Origin: Ligustrum vulgare
Lineage: Eukaryota; Streptophyta; Magnoliopsida; Lamiales; Oleaceae
NCBI GenBank assembly: GCA_963555705.1
Contig: OY743180.1
Span: forward strand, 39,898,129-39,962,128
Reading direction: 5' to 3'
Length of the DNA stretch: 64,000 bases
The notes under the pieces are model-generated. The model had not been told where the DNA came from. It did no database searches and saw only the letters and a list, made by a program, of their open reading frames with translations. The position numbers and the translations under genes were made by a program. Positions 10,411-21,479 of this stretch are shown here, piece by piece; the first letter of the stretch is position 1, and each line of letters begins with the position of its first letter.

Positions 10411-11229
10411 AACATCGTGTTGAATTATCAGATAAATTTCGAACGCATATGTAAAAACCAATGCTTCTGATTTCGTGAAATTGAGATATATACATATACA
10501 GCAAAATTGAAAGATTGGAAACATGCCTTAAAATTGGAATTTCTGTGTTGAATCTGTGGATTTATGAATCCAAATTATGGATTCAGATTTAAATTTAGGT
10601 GATTTCCTCTTTTCCAATTCGAATTTTATTAGTACAAATTATCACCGTTCTTTGAGTTCCCACAGACTCAGATGCTCATGTAAGGATTCTTTGAGTTCCC
10701 GCGGACTCAGACTCAGATTTGAATCTGGTATTGGTTTCGTATATTGATTCGGTTGTTGGAATTTCAATTTCTAAAACATCAGGCTGCCCATGAAATTCGA
10801 ATTTCACTTTGTAGTATATATGTATATATTTTTCGAGATTAAGGTATAGATTCAATTTGAACATTTGGGAATATGTATTGTGGTCAATTTTTTGGTTGAG
10901 GATGCTGGTCGGAGAAGGAAGGGCAGCGCGATGCGCATTGTGCGCGGCTTACAAGGTCGCCGCGCGATGGTGATTGCGGTGGGTGCAGCAACGAGTCTCT
11001 TGGTTGCAGCGCCGTCGATAGCACTGCAGGTGGTGTGCGGCGCCGGTGATGGCGCCGCGCTCTTGGGCCGGTTGTGGCGGGGCTAGGTAAAACCCTAGCT
11101 GTTGCGAAATTTTGATTTTGGAGGCAGGGGCTGTCATTGGAAATTAGAAGATTTCAGGCCTTCTTGTGCAATTTTGGATAGTTTGAACTATTTGCACCTC
11201 AAGGCCTTCTGTTTATCCTATATTTATGT
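10411..11229 (+). other. Leader region of the nested copia element
   Basis: No recognised gene. A short GC-rich island (about 10915-11085, many GCGC and GCCG) stands out against the AT-rich surroundings; a 73-residue frame across it looks accidental. Confidence 0.5.
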
Positions 11230-11235
11230 TTAAAA

Positions 11236-11720
11236 CCAATAGTTATGAGATAGTTTAAATTGGTCCTTAAAGTTTGAGAATTTTCTAAATTAATCCCTAA
11301 AGCTTGAAAATTCTCTAATTTGGTCCCTTAAAGTTTGAAAATTTTCATTTTCAGTCCCCTAAGGTTTGAAAAATTTCTAATACAGCACCTAAAGTTCTGA
11401 AATTCTTTAATTTGGTTCCTAAAGTTTGAAAATTGTCTAATTCAGTCACTAAAGTTTTGAAATTTTCAAAATTGGTCCTTAAAGTTTGAACTTTTTTTAA
11501 AAGTCCCTAAAGTTTGGGAATTTTCTAAATTGGCTCCTAAAGTTTGAAAATTTTCAAAATCAACCTTTAAAGATTGAAAATTTCCTATTTTGGACCTCTA
11601 AAGTTTGATTTTCTTTCAAATTGGGACGTAAAGTTTGGAATTTCTCTAAATTGACCGATAAAGTTTTGGAAAAAAATTGTAATTTAAGCCCTTCAAGCTT
11701 AAAATTTCACATAATTGGCC
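11236..11720 (+). repeat. Roughly 30-bp minisatellite (TTGGTCCCTAAAGTTTGAAAA)
   Basis: About fifteen degenerate units of TT(G/C)(G/A)GTCC(C/T)TAAAGTTTGAAAATTTTCTAA lie in tandem, within the copia leader. It is the same basic motif as the array in the gypsy-type LTR. Confidence 0.85.
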
Positions 11721-11964
11721 ACCTAAGGTTTATGAATATTGCAATTGACTCTCTCAACTTAAAGATTGCTTTATTATAAAGTTTTGAATTCTATAATTCA
11801 AATCCTAAAGTCGAAATATATGCAAATCAGTGATTTCAGTTTCAAATCTTGGTACATCTGAATCTTTTGAGAGATATAATATTCGAAAGTAAGTTAGTTG
11901 AAGTAACATGTTTCCAAAGCAACCTCTCTTGTGGATATTAATTAACTTTGAATATTAGAAGGTA

Positions 11965-12355
11965 TTTGTGTGTGTTATTCATTGCGGATATTGATCGGCC
12001 CAAATGAAGGTCAATATTTGGCTCGAATTTCACATGCACCTGTTGTGATAAACACGTGGCAATTATTTGGTTTAACGTGTGACCAATAAATCGGTCCAAA
12101 GAAAGGTTTATTGGTTAACATGTCTTATTACCAGTGTTTGATCACTACACTAAGGGAAAATTAGGTGTTTGTGTGTTATCTCATGCGGATATTGATCGGC
12201 CCAAAGGAAGGTCAATATTTGGCCTGAATTTCACATGAACTTGTGGTGATAAATATGTGACGGTTATTTGGTTTTACGTGTGATCAATAAATCGGTTCAA
12301 AGAAAGGTTTGTTGGTTGACATGTCTTACTGTCAGTGTTTGATTACTACACCAAG
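11965..12355 (+). repeat. Tandem duplication of about 199 bp
   Basis: The segment starting GCGGATATTGATCGGCCCAA (11986) is repeated at about 12185, and both copies carry AAATCGGT(C/T)CAAAGAAAGGTTT. It lies in the untranslated part of the copia element. Confidence 0.8.
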
Positions 12356-12610
12356 AGTACCACTTACAAGTCAATATTTCTGTCCAAAGACTAAATATTG
12401 ATGTTGTGCTAGGTATCTTGTGATGGGCCCTACCATTATTTGAAAGTATGATTTGCATAATAAGGTACTTATGTGAGCTATTTTGTTTAAGTGTTCTCTA
12501 TTCGGTTTCAAATTCTGCTAGTAGTATATCTACAAGCTCAAACTTAATCCCTGTATTTATGGAACAAACTTCAAGGATCAAAACAAGAAAATTAACTTTT
12601 CGTTGGCTGC

Positions 12611-13190
12611 ATGGATCTAGACCGTGTACTAAGGATTGAGCAACCTGCTCCTCTTACGGATGAAAGTTCATCTAATCAAATGAGGAACTTTGAGAAGTGG
12701 GATTGCTTAAATTACGTGAGTCTCACGATCATTAAGTACGGCATTCTGGAAGCCTTTAGTGGCATAGTATCTAAGGAGGTAAATGATGCCAATGAATTCC
12801 TTGCCGAAATTAAGAAACGTTTTGTGAAAAACGATAAGGCTGAAACAAGCACGCTTATGCAAAGCTTGATTTCAATAAAGTATAAAGGCAATGGGAAAAT
12901 AAGGAAGTACATCATGTAGATGTTTCACACTGCTTCAAAACATAAGGAACTAAAACTCGACTTGTCTAATGACTTGCTCGTGCATTTGGTATTGATATCG
13001 CTTCCTGCACAATACAGTTAATTTAAGGTTAGTTATAACTGTCAAAGTAGAAATGGACTCTCAATGAGCTCATTTCATAGTGTGCAAGCTTCTTGCACAA
13101 TTCAGTCAATTTAAGGTCAGTTATAACTGTTAAAGGGAGAAATGAACTCTAAATGAGCTCATTCTATTTTGTGTGCAAGAGGAAGAAAAG
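12611..13190 (+). pseudogene. Copia gag (decayed)
   Basis: The frame at 12611-12919 has the plant copia gag pattern: MDLDRVLRIEQPAPLTDESS, then a Trp-containing segment, EFLAEIKKRFVKNDKAET and SLISIKYKGNGKIRKYIM. A stop replaces the next codon; the homologous continuation (DLSNDLLVHLVLISLP) runs on past it to about 13015 with further stops. Segments of about 85 bp at 12999-13085 and 13086-13170 are duplicated. No protease or integrase follows, so the middle of the polyprotein is deleted. Confidence 0.85.
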
Positions 13191-13375
13191 TTGAAGCAGG
13201 ACAGAACTGAAAGTTTTTTTACTTGGCAAACACCTCTAAAGATAAGGGCAAGAAAACAAATAAAGAAAATAAAGTCGTTTAAGGGGCTATAAATTTAATT
13301 ATCCCACACTTAAGTCAATTTTGAAACGGGAAATGCAACATTTTTTGAAGATGTTGAGTTTGGGGGGAGAAATAA

Positions 13376-14291
13376 GGTTAGAGATATTGTCTTTAAGGAA
13401 GAAGTTGAGGAAGGATCGGTTTTGATTCCTACTATTGCTTTTGATAATGTGCAAGTTTCTATACATGTCATTGATCAAGAAGCATATTCGGAACCTCAAT
13501 TAGACAATGTTGAAGAACCTCCCATCCAAAATAAGGTAAATTTCAGAAGTACAAACTCAACAACCTCAATAACTAAAGCCATTAAGGAAATCCACGAGAG
13601 AAAGGGAAAAAATGTTATTCCGGATAATTTAAATAGTATTTTTCCAAGAACATAAGAAAAATAATGGAATGGTGGAAGATGGTTAGAGATATTGTCTTTA
13701 AGGAAGAAGTTGAGTAAGGATCGATTTTGATTCCTACTATTGCTTTTGATAATGTGCAAGTTTCTATACATGTCATTGATCAAGAAGCATATTCGGAACC
13801 TCAATTAGACAATGTTGAAGAACCTCCCATCCAAAATAAGATAAATTTCAGAAGTACAAACTCAACAACCTCAATAACTAAAGTCATTAAGGAAATCCAC
13901 GAGAGAAAGGGAAAAAATGTTATTCCGGATAATTTAAATAGTATTTTTCCAAGAACATAAGGAAAATAATGGAATGGTGGAAGATGGTTAGAGATATTGT
14001 CTTTAAGGAAGAAGTTGAGGAATGATCGGTTTTGATTCCTACTATTTCTTTTGATAATGTGCAAGTTTATATACATGTCATTGATCAAGAAGCATATTCG
14101 GAACCTCAATTAGACAATGTTGAAGAACCTCCCATCCAAAATAAGGTAGATTTCAGAAGTACAAACTCAACAACCTCAATAACTAAAGTCATTAAGGAAA
14201 TCCACGAGAGAAAGGGAAAAAATGTTATTCCGGATAATTTAAATAGTATTTTTCCAAGAACATAAGGAAAATAATGGAATGGTGGAAGATG
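13376..14291 (+). repeat. 305-bp unit in three tandem copies, coding-derived
   Basis: Units start near 13376, 13681 and 13986 at GGTTAGAGATATTGTC. Each carries the same 77-residue frame (13422, 13727, 14032) beginning MIPTI(A/S)FDNVQV and ending NLNSIFPRT. The frame corresponds to the linker between integrase and reverse transcriptase in this copia family. Copies differ by a handful of substitutions, so the triplication is recent relative to the decay of the rest of the element. Confidence 0.88.
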
Positions 14292-15900
14292 GTCCAATCA
14301 ATTCCATCAAGCCATGCAGGGTTCTAACTCTCAAAAGTGGATTGATGCCATAAATAAGGAGTATAAGCATATGCAAGACAATAAAGTTTTGGATCTTGTC
14401 TTATTACTAGAAGGTGCGAAGCCCATTGGTCTTAAATGGAATTTTAAACCAAGAGGGATTCAATAGGTAATGTGAAAAGATATAAGGTTCGTCTTGTATC
14501 TAAGGGCTTTACACAGAATGATGGCATTGATTATAAAGAGACTTTCTTTTCGGTTTCAATGAAAGACTCTTTCAGGAAAGTTAGGTTGTTGCACATTTTG
14601 ACCTCGAGTTACATCAAATGGATACTAATGTGGCGTTTCTCAATGGTGACATTGATGGGACGATCTATATGGTGTAATCAGTAAACTTTGTGTCAGTAGA
14701 CCCAAAGAAAATGGTTTGCAAATTAAAGAAATCCATTTATGTGCTCAAGGCAGCTTCTCGTTAAGGGTAATACAAATTTCATCAAGTAATTATCTCATTT
14801 GGTCTTGAGATTGATGTTGTTGATGATTGTATGTATTACAAGTTCAGTGGGAGTAAGTGTATTTTCCTGGTTTTATATGTTGATTATTGCTTGCCACTAA
14901 TGATATAGGTATATCACATAAAATTATGAGATTTTTTTTGTCAAGGAATTTTGAGATTAAAAAAAAAAAAATCTTGGTGACGTCTCTTTTGTATTAGGAA
15001 TTCGGATACACCGGGATTGTTCTCGGGGTATTCTTGAAATGTCACAAAAGGGCTATATCAATAAAGTGCTTAAGAAGTTTGGCATGCAAGACAGTAAATC
15101 AGGGGACATCCCTATCGCTAAGGGAGACAATTTAGTCTCAACTAATGCCCGAAAAGTTATCTTGAAGTTAAAGAAATGCAGAGGATCCCATATAGTTCAG
15201 CTATAGGGAGTTTGATGTATGCTCAAATTTGTATGCGTTCGGATATTGCATACATTATTGGGATACTAAGGAGATATTTAAGTAACCCTGAGATGGATCA
15301 TTTGGAAAGCAGCCAACACATGGGTTATAAAGTATTTAAAGAGGACAAAAGATTACATGCTCACATACAGAAAATCGGATCAGTTGGAGATCATATGGTA
15401 TTATGATTCCGATTTTACTAGATGCCAAGAAAGTAAAAGATCCACATCAGGCTACATTTATCTACTGGTTGGAGGAGCTATTTTCGGTTGGAGTGCTTAA
15501 CAGACACTTTAGCTTCTTTCACTTGGCAGCACAGTTGTAGCAATTTTGGGGGCATCTAATTATGGAATATAGCTGCGAAATTTTGTCACTGGGCTGCATA
15601 TTCTGTACGGTAAAGAAAGACCACTAAAGTTATATTGTGACAATAACTCAGCAGATTTATATTCCAGTAACAACAGGAGCTCAACTAAGTCAAAATACAT
15701 TGACATAAGTTCCTGGTTGTGAAGGATACAGTTCAGAGTGGACACGTGTCAATAAGAGCACATTAGGACAAACTCCATAATTGCGGATCCGCTTACTAAA
15801 GTATTACAACCCAAGGTCTTTCATGAGCACAATACTCACATGGGTGTTGTATTTCTTAAAGATATTCGGTTTCAGTGGGAGTTTGTATTTTGGGTGCATT
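14290..15900 (+). pseudogene. Copia reverse transcriptase and RNase H (decayed)
   Basis: Homology is spread over several frames: WIDAINKEYKHMQDNKV near 14341, KRYKVRLVSKGFTQNDGID at 14476, a degenerate catalytic box (YVDYCLPLM) near 14875, SYINKVLKKFGMQDSKSGD near 15060, MQRIPYSSAIGSLMYAQ at 15176, and an RNase H end near 15780-15850. Frameshifts, stops and small deletions are frequent, and the YVDD box is damaged. It cannot make a working enzyme. Confidence 0.88.
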
Positions 15901-16280
15901 AGACACATTTATTGTCCTTTTGGATACAGTTTAAAGTTAAAGTTATTTACAGCTGTAAGGTTTCAGGTTTATTATCTCTGAACTTGTTTGAGGATGATCT
16001 CACTAAGGTTGGACCAGTTGGAAATAGGCATGTTGAAGATCACATTACATGTAATTTCCATGCTACACATCCATACTTGATCCATGTCATTCAATTATGT
16101 TGATATACGTGACCATTGATAGGTTTAGTTACGATTAATGTAGCGAAAGCCGCTTTGATCCTATGTTGATATAATTGATGGACCGGATTGTTTGGGGATG
16201 CATTCAGTAATGATAGCAAAATTTTGAGTACTCATAAGGTTATGATTGATACACAATTGTAAGGTTACACATATAGCCCA

Positions 16281-16749
16281 AGTGGGAGATTGTAAGGATT
16301 TTAATCAATCGTGTGGGCTTATATGTGAATTATTGTGTATTGAATAAAAGGCTATCAAATTTGGTTAAGCCCATTTAAAGTGATCTAATAAGGATTTTAT
16401 ATATATCGGGCTTTAATGCATCTAATTAAATGTATGGACTTTTATGTGTAGATACCAGGCCATTACCTAATTCATGATAGGCCGGATTAGGTTAACTAGC
16501 AATTCAGTATATAAAGTCGGTTATGGTCCCTAAATCGTACGTACTATTCATCTTGTCTGACATCCCATCATCAGAGAGAAAATAAGGACTACGTATCGAT
16601 TTAGAAGATCCAACCAACCGAATCGTTTATCGTGAATCATGTTTGATTAAGGTACGCTTCCGCTTCAGTTATTTAATTCTTGATAATTTAGCATGATGAT
16701 TTATTTTGGATCATAGATAAATAATTATCTGTGGATAAATTATCTAACA
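16281..16749 (+). mobile_element. Polypurine tract and 3' LTR of the nested copia element
   Basis: AGTGGGAGA (16281-16289) precedes the LTR, which runs 16291-16749 and matches 9937-10395. It is followed by the AATAT target duplication. Confidence 0.93.
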
Positions 16750-17187
16750 AATATCTGTCAAAGTTTCAGTTACAAAATAAATTGGGAAAGTTTCAAACAC
16801 AGTACTTTTGATTTTACTTTTGGTATTATGTAGCATATTATACAGTTAAATTACTTTGCAGTATATATTGAAATATGTTTTATATCTTAGGCATTATTGA
16901 ATTTTTCCCTAATCCTTAATTCATACTAATGGGTTTTCCAATTTCAATTTCAAGTATTGAATTGTTTCATTTGTTTTGTAAATTATAAGTTGTAAGTTCT
17001 TTTTCTAATAGTAAATTAGTAATAGATAATTAGATATAGATATAGTTTTACTGATTAATTGAATTAGGAATTTAGGATGGAAAATGGAAATTCTTTTGTT
17101 TTTGAATTTTGAGGATGGATGGATTATGGATATAATATTAGAATATTGAATAGAGAAGCTTTATATAATTATTAGAACAAAGAATTA

Positions 17188-17402
17188 AGTCATGGATTGA
17201 CTCTTTCAGTTGCTACTGCAACAGTTGAAAGGGTATTTTCTGCTATGAATAATGTGAAAAATCGACTACGCAATCGGATTGGAGACCAATGAATGAATGA
17301 TCGCTTAGTGGTATATGTTGAAAAAGATGTATTTAATAAAATTGATAATGAGACTATTATACGACGTTTTCAAAGTATTTGAAGTCGTAAGGAACAATTG
17401 TA
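17188..17402 (+). pseudogene. hAT transposase C-terminal dimerisation domain (relic)
   Basis: The frame near 17197 reads LSVATATVERVFSAMN, followed by VKNRLRNRIGD, a stop, then MNDRLVVYVEKDVFNKID and a final RRFQSI. This is the conserved C-terminal region of TTF-type/hAT transposases. Two in-frame stops and the absence of the N-terminal two thirds make it a relic. It sits about 100 bp inside the right end of the hAT element, in the orientation expected. Confidence 0.88.
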
Positions 17403-17505
17403 AAAAATTTACTACATTTTGAATACTATCGTTGTCTTATTAGAAATTATTTTTTATATTATTCTGTTTCGCACCCACTGATCTAAAATCATGGGTCCAC
17501 CACTG

Positions 17506-17683
17506 TGCCCACCTTTACGGTTATGTTTACTGAGGGTGAGGGATGGAGTCTGGAGAACGGATGAAAATGAAGTGGGTGGGTCAATTATTTTAGGGTTATG
17601 GAAGCCAGAATGTAGTGGGTCAATCTATTAGGTTCAATTGAAAGGAGAATCAAAAAGTGGGCTTGGGCTTAGGTTGTTACTTG
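17506..17683. other. Flanking DNA right of the hAT element
   Basis: It starts with the target duplication TGCCCACC (17506-17513). The rest is G-rich unrecognised sequence with repeated GTGGGT(C/G). Confidence 0.5.
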
Positions 17684-17890
17684 TTGGCAAATGGAAAGGA
17701 TCCGTGTTGTCATTTTTTTAACGGATCATCGGATCAGGGCGAATCAGATCACCCCCGATCAAAATCCGCTCCAAATATTTTCGGATCGGATCGGATCATA
17801 TAATTTTTTATCCGTCGATCCACATATCGGGATTTATTCGGATCGGATCGGGTCTGCGGATCAACGGATCAGATCAAATTTTTTTGCCAT
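17684..17890. mobile_element. Possible MITE rich in GGATCGGATC
   Basis: About 207 bp packed with GGATC and GGATCGGATC, bounded by TTGGCAAA on the left and TTTTGCCA on the right (inverted). No convincing target duplication was found, so this is a tentative call. Confidence 0.3.
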
Positions 17891-18463
17891 CACTAGAGAT
17901 GAAATCGAATTTATCTAGTGTTTCGAATATTTACCTTATTATGCCAATGATACACACACACGTATAGGAACATATTCAATGAGGGTTGGATTGAGCTGTA
18001 GTCAAGACCAGATCTACGTAATTAAGTTCAGATTTAATTTTTTACATATATATATTTAGAATCGGCCTGGCAAGAAAAGTCCAGTCACGTTTACTGTTTT
18101 CCAGCCCATTTTGCAGCCCACTTTCAAAACATAAGCCCAAAGTCAAATCAATTATTTCCAAATTTCTTAAATTCATTATTGAGAAAATTACATATAACCC
18201 TAAATTCTAAGTTTCAATTTAAAAATTCTGGTATAGAAAGATTTGTTTTTACAAATCAGGTGTTATTTCATTTAATAATAATATTATTAAAATTAAAAAT
18301 ATAATCATAATCAAATATAAAACTCTCATTTTCGAATTCTCTCTCCTCTCCCTTTACCCACTTTCCTGAGTTCCTTTCATTTCCCCCATTATGATCGAAG
18401 TAGCAGATGGCAGAGGAGGAGGTGGCACCTTCACCTTCAGCTCTGTCAATAGGTAGCGCATAG
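17891..18463. other. Unassigned AT-rich DNA
   Basis: No supported gene. The frame at 18268-18600 on the minus strand has no recognisable domain. The last five bases, CATAG (18459-18463), would be the target duplication of the following element. Confidence 0.5.
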
Positions 18464-20246
18464 TGTTGACCTATGGTTAACTTAACCTTATTGTTTTGAT
18501 CATAACAAACAAGAATATATTGTGTTATTAACAAGTGTGCTTCAAGTGTTTCATGTAATAATAAATATTCAAAGCACTCTATGTTCAAATTTTCTCTCAA
18601 AGATATAAATCAAAACTATGTGATCAAACACATGAGACACAAAGAAGATCATGAAAGAATTGAAGATATTCAAAGATCAAAATTGAAGTTGAAAAGCATG
18701 ACATGAAAATCAAGAATTCAAGCATACAAGATTAGAGTTCAAGTTCAAGAGTTGATGTAACCTATGTAAAGGTATAACACTCTCAATCTTTAGCGATGAC
18801 ATTCAACGAGCTCGAAAATGATTTTTATACATCAAGAAACTTACTTGAAAATTCATCACTTGCATAGAATATTTTTATATAAGTCAATATTGCTTTTCAA
18901 ATGTCATTTGATCTTAAATCATGATTATACTATGTTAAACCACTTTGAAAAACAAGTTAGAAACCTAAAAATCCTAAATTTTCATGTTTTTCAAAAGTCA
19001 ATTTTCGGTCAACCGAAAGTCAACTTTCGGTCAACCGAAATTGGTCAGCCGAAAGTTCAACGTTGAAAATCTGTAACGGCTATATGCATGTTTCGGTCGA
19101 CCGAAACTCCAGAAATGGTCAACCGAAAGTTGCTGAACTTGAATATCTTGATATATAAATAGCCATCTCATTTACATTCATTTTCAACAACATAGAAAAG
19201 ATTTTATAGAAACTTTCTTGTGAAAATTCATTGTTCTTACTTGGTTTATATTCATCTATTATTATTATAAAACTTTGATTGATCTAAACTTTGTTTTATC
19301 AAATCATCAAAGTTTTTGGAAGAAAGTTTTGTGAAGATTCTTGTTTTTATATTGTTTAAACTTCTTCAACATCTTCACACTATATTGGAATTGAAGTGTA
19401 AGTCTCTCTTTGTTCTAAACTTGTTTTAATCTTTTAAAAGAGAGAAATTCCAATTAAGGAACTTTGATTATTTGTGTTAAATTTTTCATTATCTTTTGAT
19501 TCATCAAAGTTCCATTGCCTAAACACTTTGAGCTTAACTCATTGTTAATTATTCAAGTGTGGCATCTCTTGGTACTTAATTTGATTCAATATTTTACCAA
19601 GAGATTATTTGAAAAACTTTGTTTGATTGCATTGAACTTTTCATTAACATTTGCATCAAAGTTTTTCTCTAACACTTGAGCTTAATTCATTGCTATCTAT
19701 TGAAGTGTTAGCCTAACTCTCTCGGTACTTAATTTGAGTATATCATTTGTCAAGAGAGTTATTTCAATTGTAAATTCAATTCATTATATCTTGTGGTTTC
19801 GAGAGCCTTGTGAAAACTCGATTGTTGGTTAAGGATAGGTGCTCCTTGTTGTAAATTGCCTAAGGATTTGGTACTCCTTGTTGTAAGTTACCAATATAGT
19901 GGATTTGACCTTGCTCGTGACGGAGAGCTCGGTAATGGGGGACGTAGATCACGTTGGTTGTTTGAACCTCCATAAATCGTGTTTGCATTCTCTTATCCCT
20001 TTTACTTACTTACATTGCACTTACTTTATTCTATCAATTTATATTGTGCAACACTATATCTAAGTGCTATACTTGCTTTATCAATTAAGTTTACACATTT
20101 ATAGCACACTACATTGATAGTTAAGTTACTTACATCACTAAGTGCTCATACTTGTACCCATTGATTTTTAAGTTTGAGATTATTTATCGAAAAAGTTTTA
20201 TAAACCAATTCACCCCCCTCTTGGTTAGTTTACTCTTGGGCTAACA
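18464..20246 (+). mobile_element. 5' LTR (1783 bp) of a SIRE-like copia element
   Basis: It begins TGTTGACCTATGG and ends GGGCTAACA, followed by a primer site at 20247. No second copy lies in the window, so the 3' end is lost or elsewhere. It contains a cluster of TTTCGGT(C)(A/G)ACCGAAA motifs at 19001-19130. Confidence 0.85.
19001..19130. repeat. Cluster of palindromic TTTCGGTCGACCGAAA-like motifs
   Basis: Five or so near-palindromes occur within 130 bp; the one near 19090 is the perfect 16-bp palindrome TTTCGGTCGACCGAAA. They lie in the LTR upstream part, about 130 bp before a TATATAAATAG box (about 19150-19162). A role as protein-binding sites is inference. Confidence 0.65.
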
Positions 20247-20260
20247 ATTGGTATCAGAGC
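20247..20260 (+). promoter_or_regulatory. Primer-binding site of the SIRE-like element
   Basis: ATTGGTATCAGAGC directly follows the LTR end. Confidence 0.88.
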
Positions 20261-20300
20261 TTAGGTGCTCATTTTTAAAAGATTTTACAATCTTGAGTTA

Positions 20301-21371
20301 ATGGCTAACCATAATCTTGAGGGGCATTCTACAAATCGTCCTCCTTTCTTTGATGGTACACATTATAACTATTGGAAGACTAGAATGATGATTTTTGTTC
20401 AATCAATAGATTATAATATTTGGGAAGTCATCGAAGAAGGTCCTCATAAGCTTACTAAAGTTATTAAGGTTGATGGAAAACCGGATCAAACTATTTCAAA
20501 ACCTAGAGAGCAATATAATGATAATGATAGGAGAGAATTGACCTTAAATGCTAGAGCCAAAAATATACTTTATTGTGCTTTGGATAAGAATGAATTTAAT
20601 CGTATTTGCACATGTGATTCCGCATTTGATATTTGGCATACATTAGAAATCACACACATGAGTACAAGCAAAGTGAAAGAAACTAAGACAAATCTTTTAT
20701 TTAAAGATTTTGAAAATTTCTTTATGAAGCAAGATGAGCCCATTACTTGCATGATTACTCGTTTTACCGATATTGTCAATGGTCTTAAAGGCTTTGATCA
20801 TAAATTTACTAACGGTGAACTTGTGAGTAAAATTCTTAGGTCTCTCTCCCAAGATTGGAATCCATTGAGGATGTTGATCGAAAACACAATTGACGTCAAC
20901 ACACATCCATTGGAAGAGCTTTATGGAACATTGATGACTTTTGAGCTCAACAATGTCGAAACAAAGGAGAGGACAAGAAAAGGAAAAGAAGAGGCCAATC
21001 GCGAAATTGCTCTTAAATCATCACATGGTAAATGCTCATCAAACTCAAACATAAGTGATGAGGAACTTGATGATCTTGCTATCCTTATCAAGAAGTGGAG
21101 AGGCGTACGCAACAATCATCGAATCCAAAAGAGAGACGAAAAAGATGAAAAGATTGTTTGCTATAATTGTGACAAACCCGGTCACAAAAGTACCGAGTGT
21201 CGAAGCAAGAAAATATTTTTCAAAAAGAAAGCTCTACAAGCCACTTGGGATGAAATTGATGATGAGCAAGATGAAGATGAGAGTCAAGATGAAGTGGCTA
21301 ACATGTGCTTCATAACTATTGAGGATGAGGTAAATTTCTTTGATACCTCTTGGACTTTGAATGATCAATGA
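20301..21371 (+). CDS. Gag polyprotein of a SIRE-like copia element
   Basis: Intact frame of about 356 residues from MANHNLEG; an upstream Met at 20265 is less likely because homologous gags begin near this Met. Seen: FDGTHYNYWKTRMMIFV near the N-terminus (the copia gag/DUF4219 start), a central UBN2-like helical segment with HMSTSKVKETKTNLL, a basic linker, a CCHC zinc knuckle CYNCDKPGHKSTEC, and an acidic tail (DEIDDEQDEDESQDE). Gag forms the virus-like particle and binds RNA. The frame stops shortly after the knuckle, and protease, integrase and RT do not follow, so the element is cut near 21350. Confidence 0.9.
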   Translation: MANHNLEGHSTNRPPFFDGTHYNYWKTRMMIFVQSIDYNIWEVIEEGPHKLTKVIKVDGKPDQTISKPREQYNDNDRRELTLNARAKNILYCALDKNEFNRICTCDSAFDIWHTLEITHMSTSKVKETKTNLLFKDFENFFMKQDEPITCMITRFTDIVNGLKGFDHKFTNGELVSKILRSLSQDWNPLRMLIENTIDVNTHPLEELYGTLMTFELNNVETKERTRKGKEEANREIALKSSHGKCSSNSNISDEELDDLAILIKKWRGVRNNHRIQKRDEKDEKIVCYNCDKPGHKSTECRSKKIFFKKKALQATWDEIDDEQDEDESQDEVANMCFITIEDEVNFFDTSWTLNDQ

Positions 21372-21479
21372 TTTAAAGATCTATTAATCTACATATTTGA
21401 TTAAAACCTCTTGCACTTCATAAAAAATTTCTTACATTAAAAAGAGGTATGAGTATGAATATGAAACATGGTGCTAATA

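Larger units (their letters stand above)
8387..17505 (+). mobile_element. hAT-family DNA transposon, interrupted by a copia element
   Basis: The left end is CAGGGGCGGACCCA and the right end reads, inverted, CAGTGGTGGACCCA. It is flanked by TGCCCGCC (8379-8386) and TGCCCACC (17506-17513), an 8-bp target duplication with one change, as expected for hAT elements. Its own DNA is 8387-9936 and 16750-17505; the rest is a nested copia element. A decayed transposase C-terminus lies near the right end. The part from 8387 to 9936 holds T-rich and AT-rich sequence with no recognised coding frame. Confidence 0.88.
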
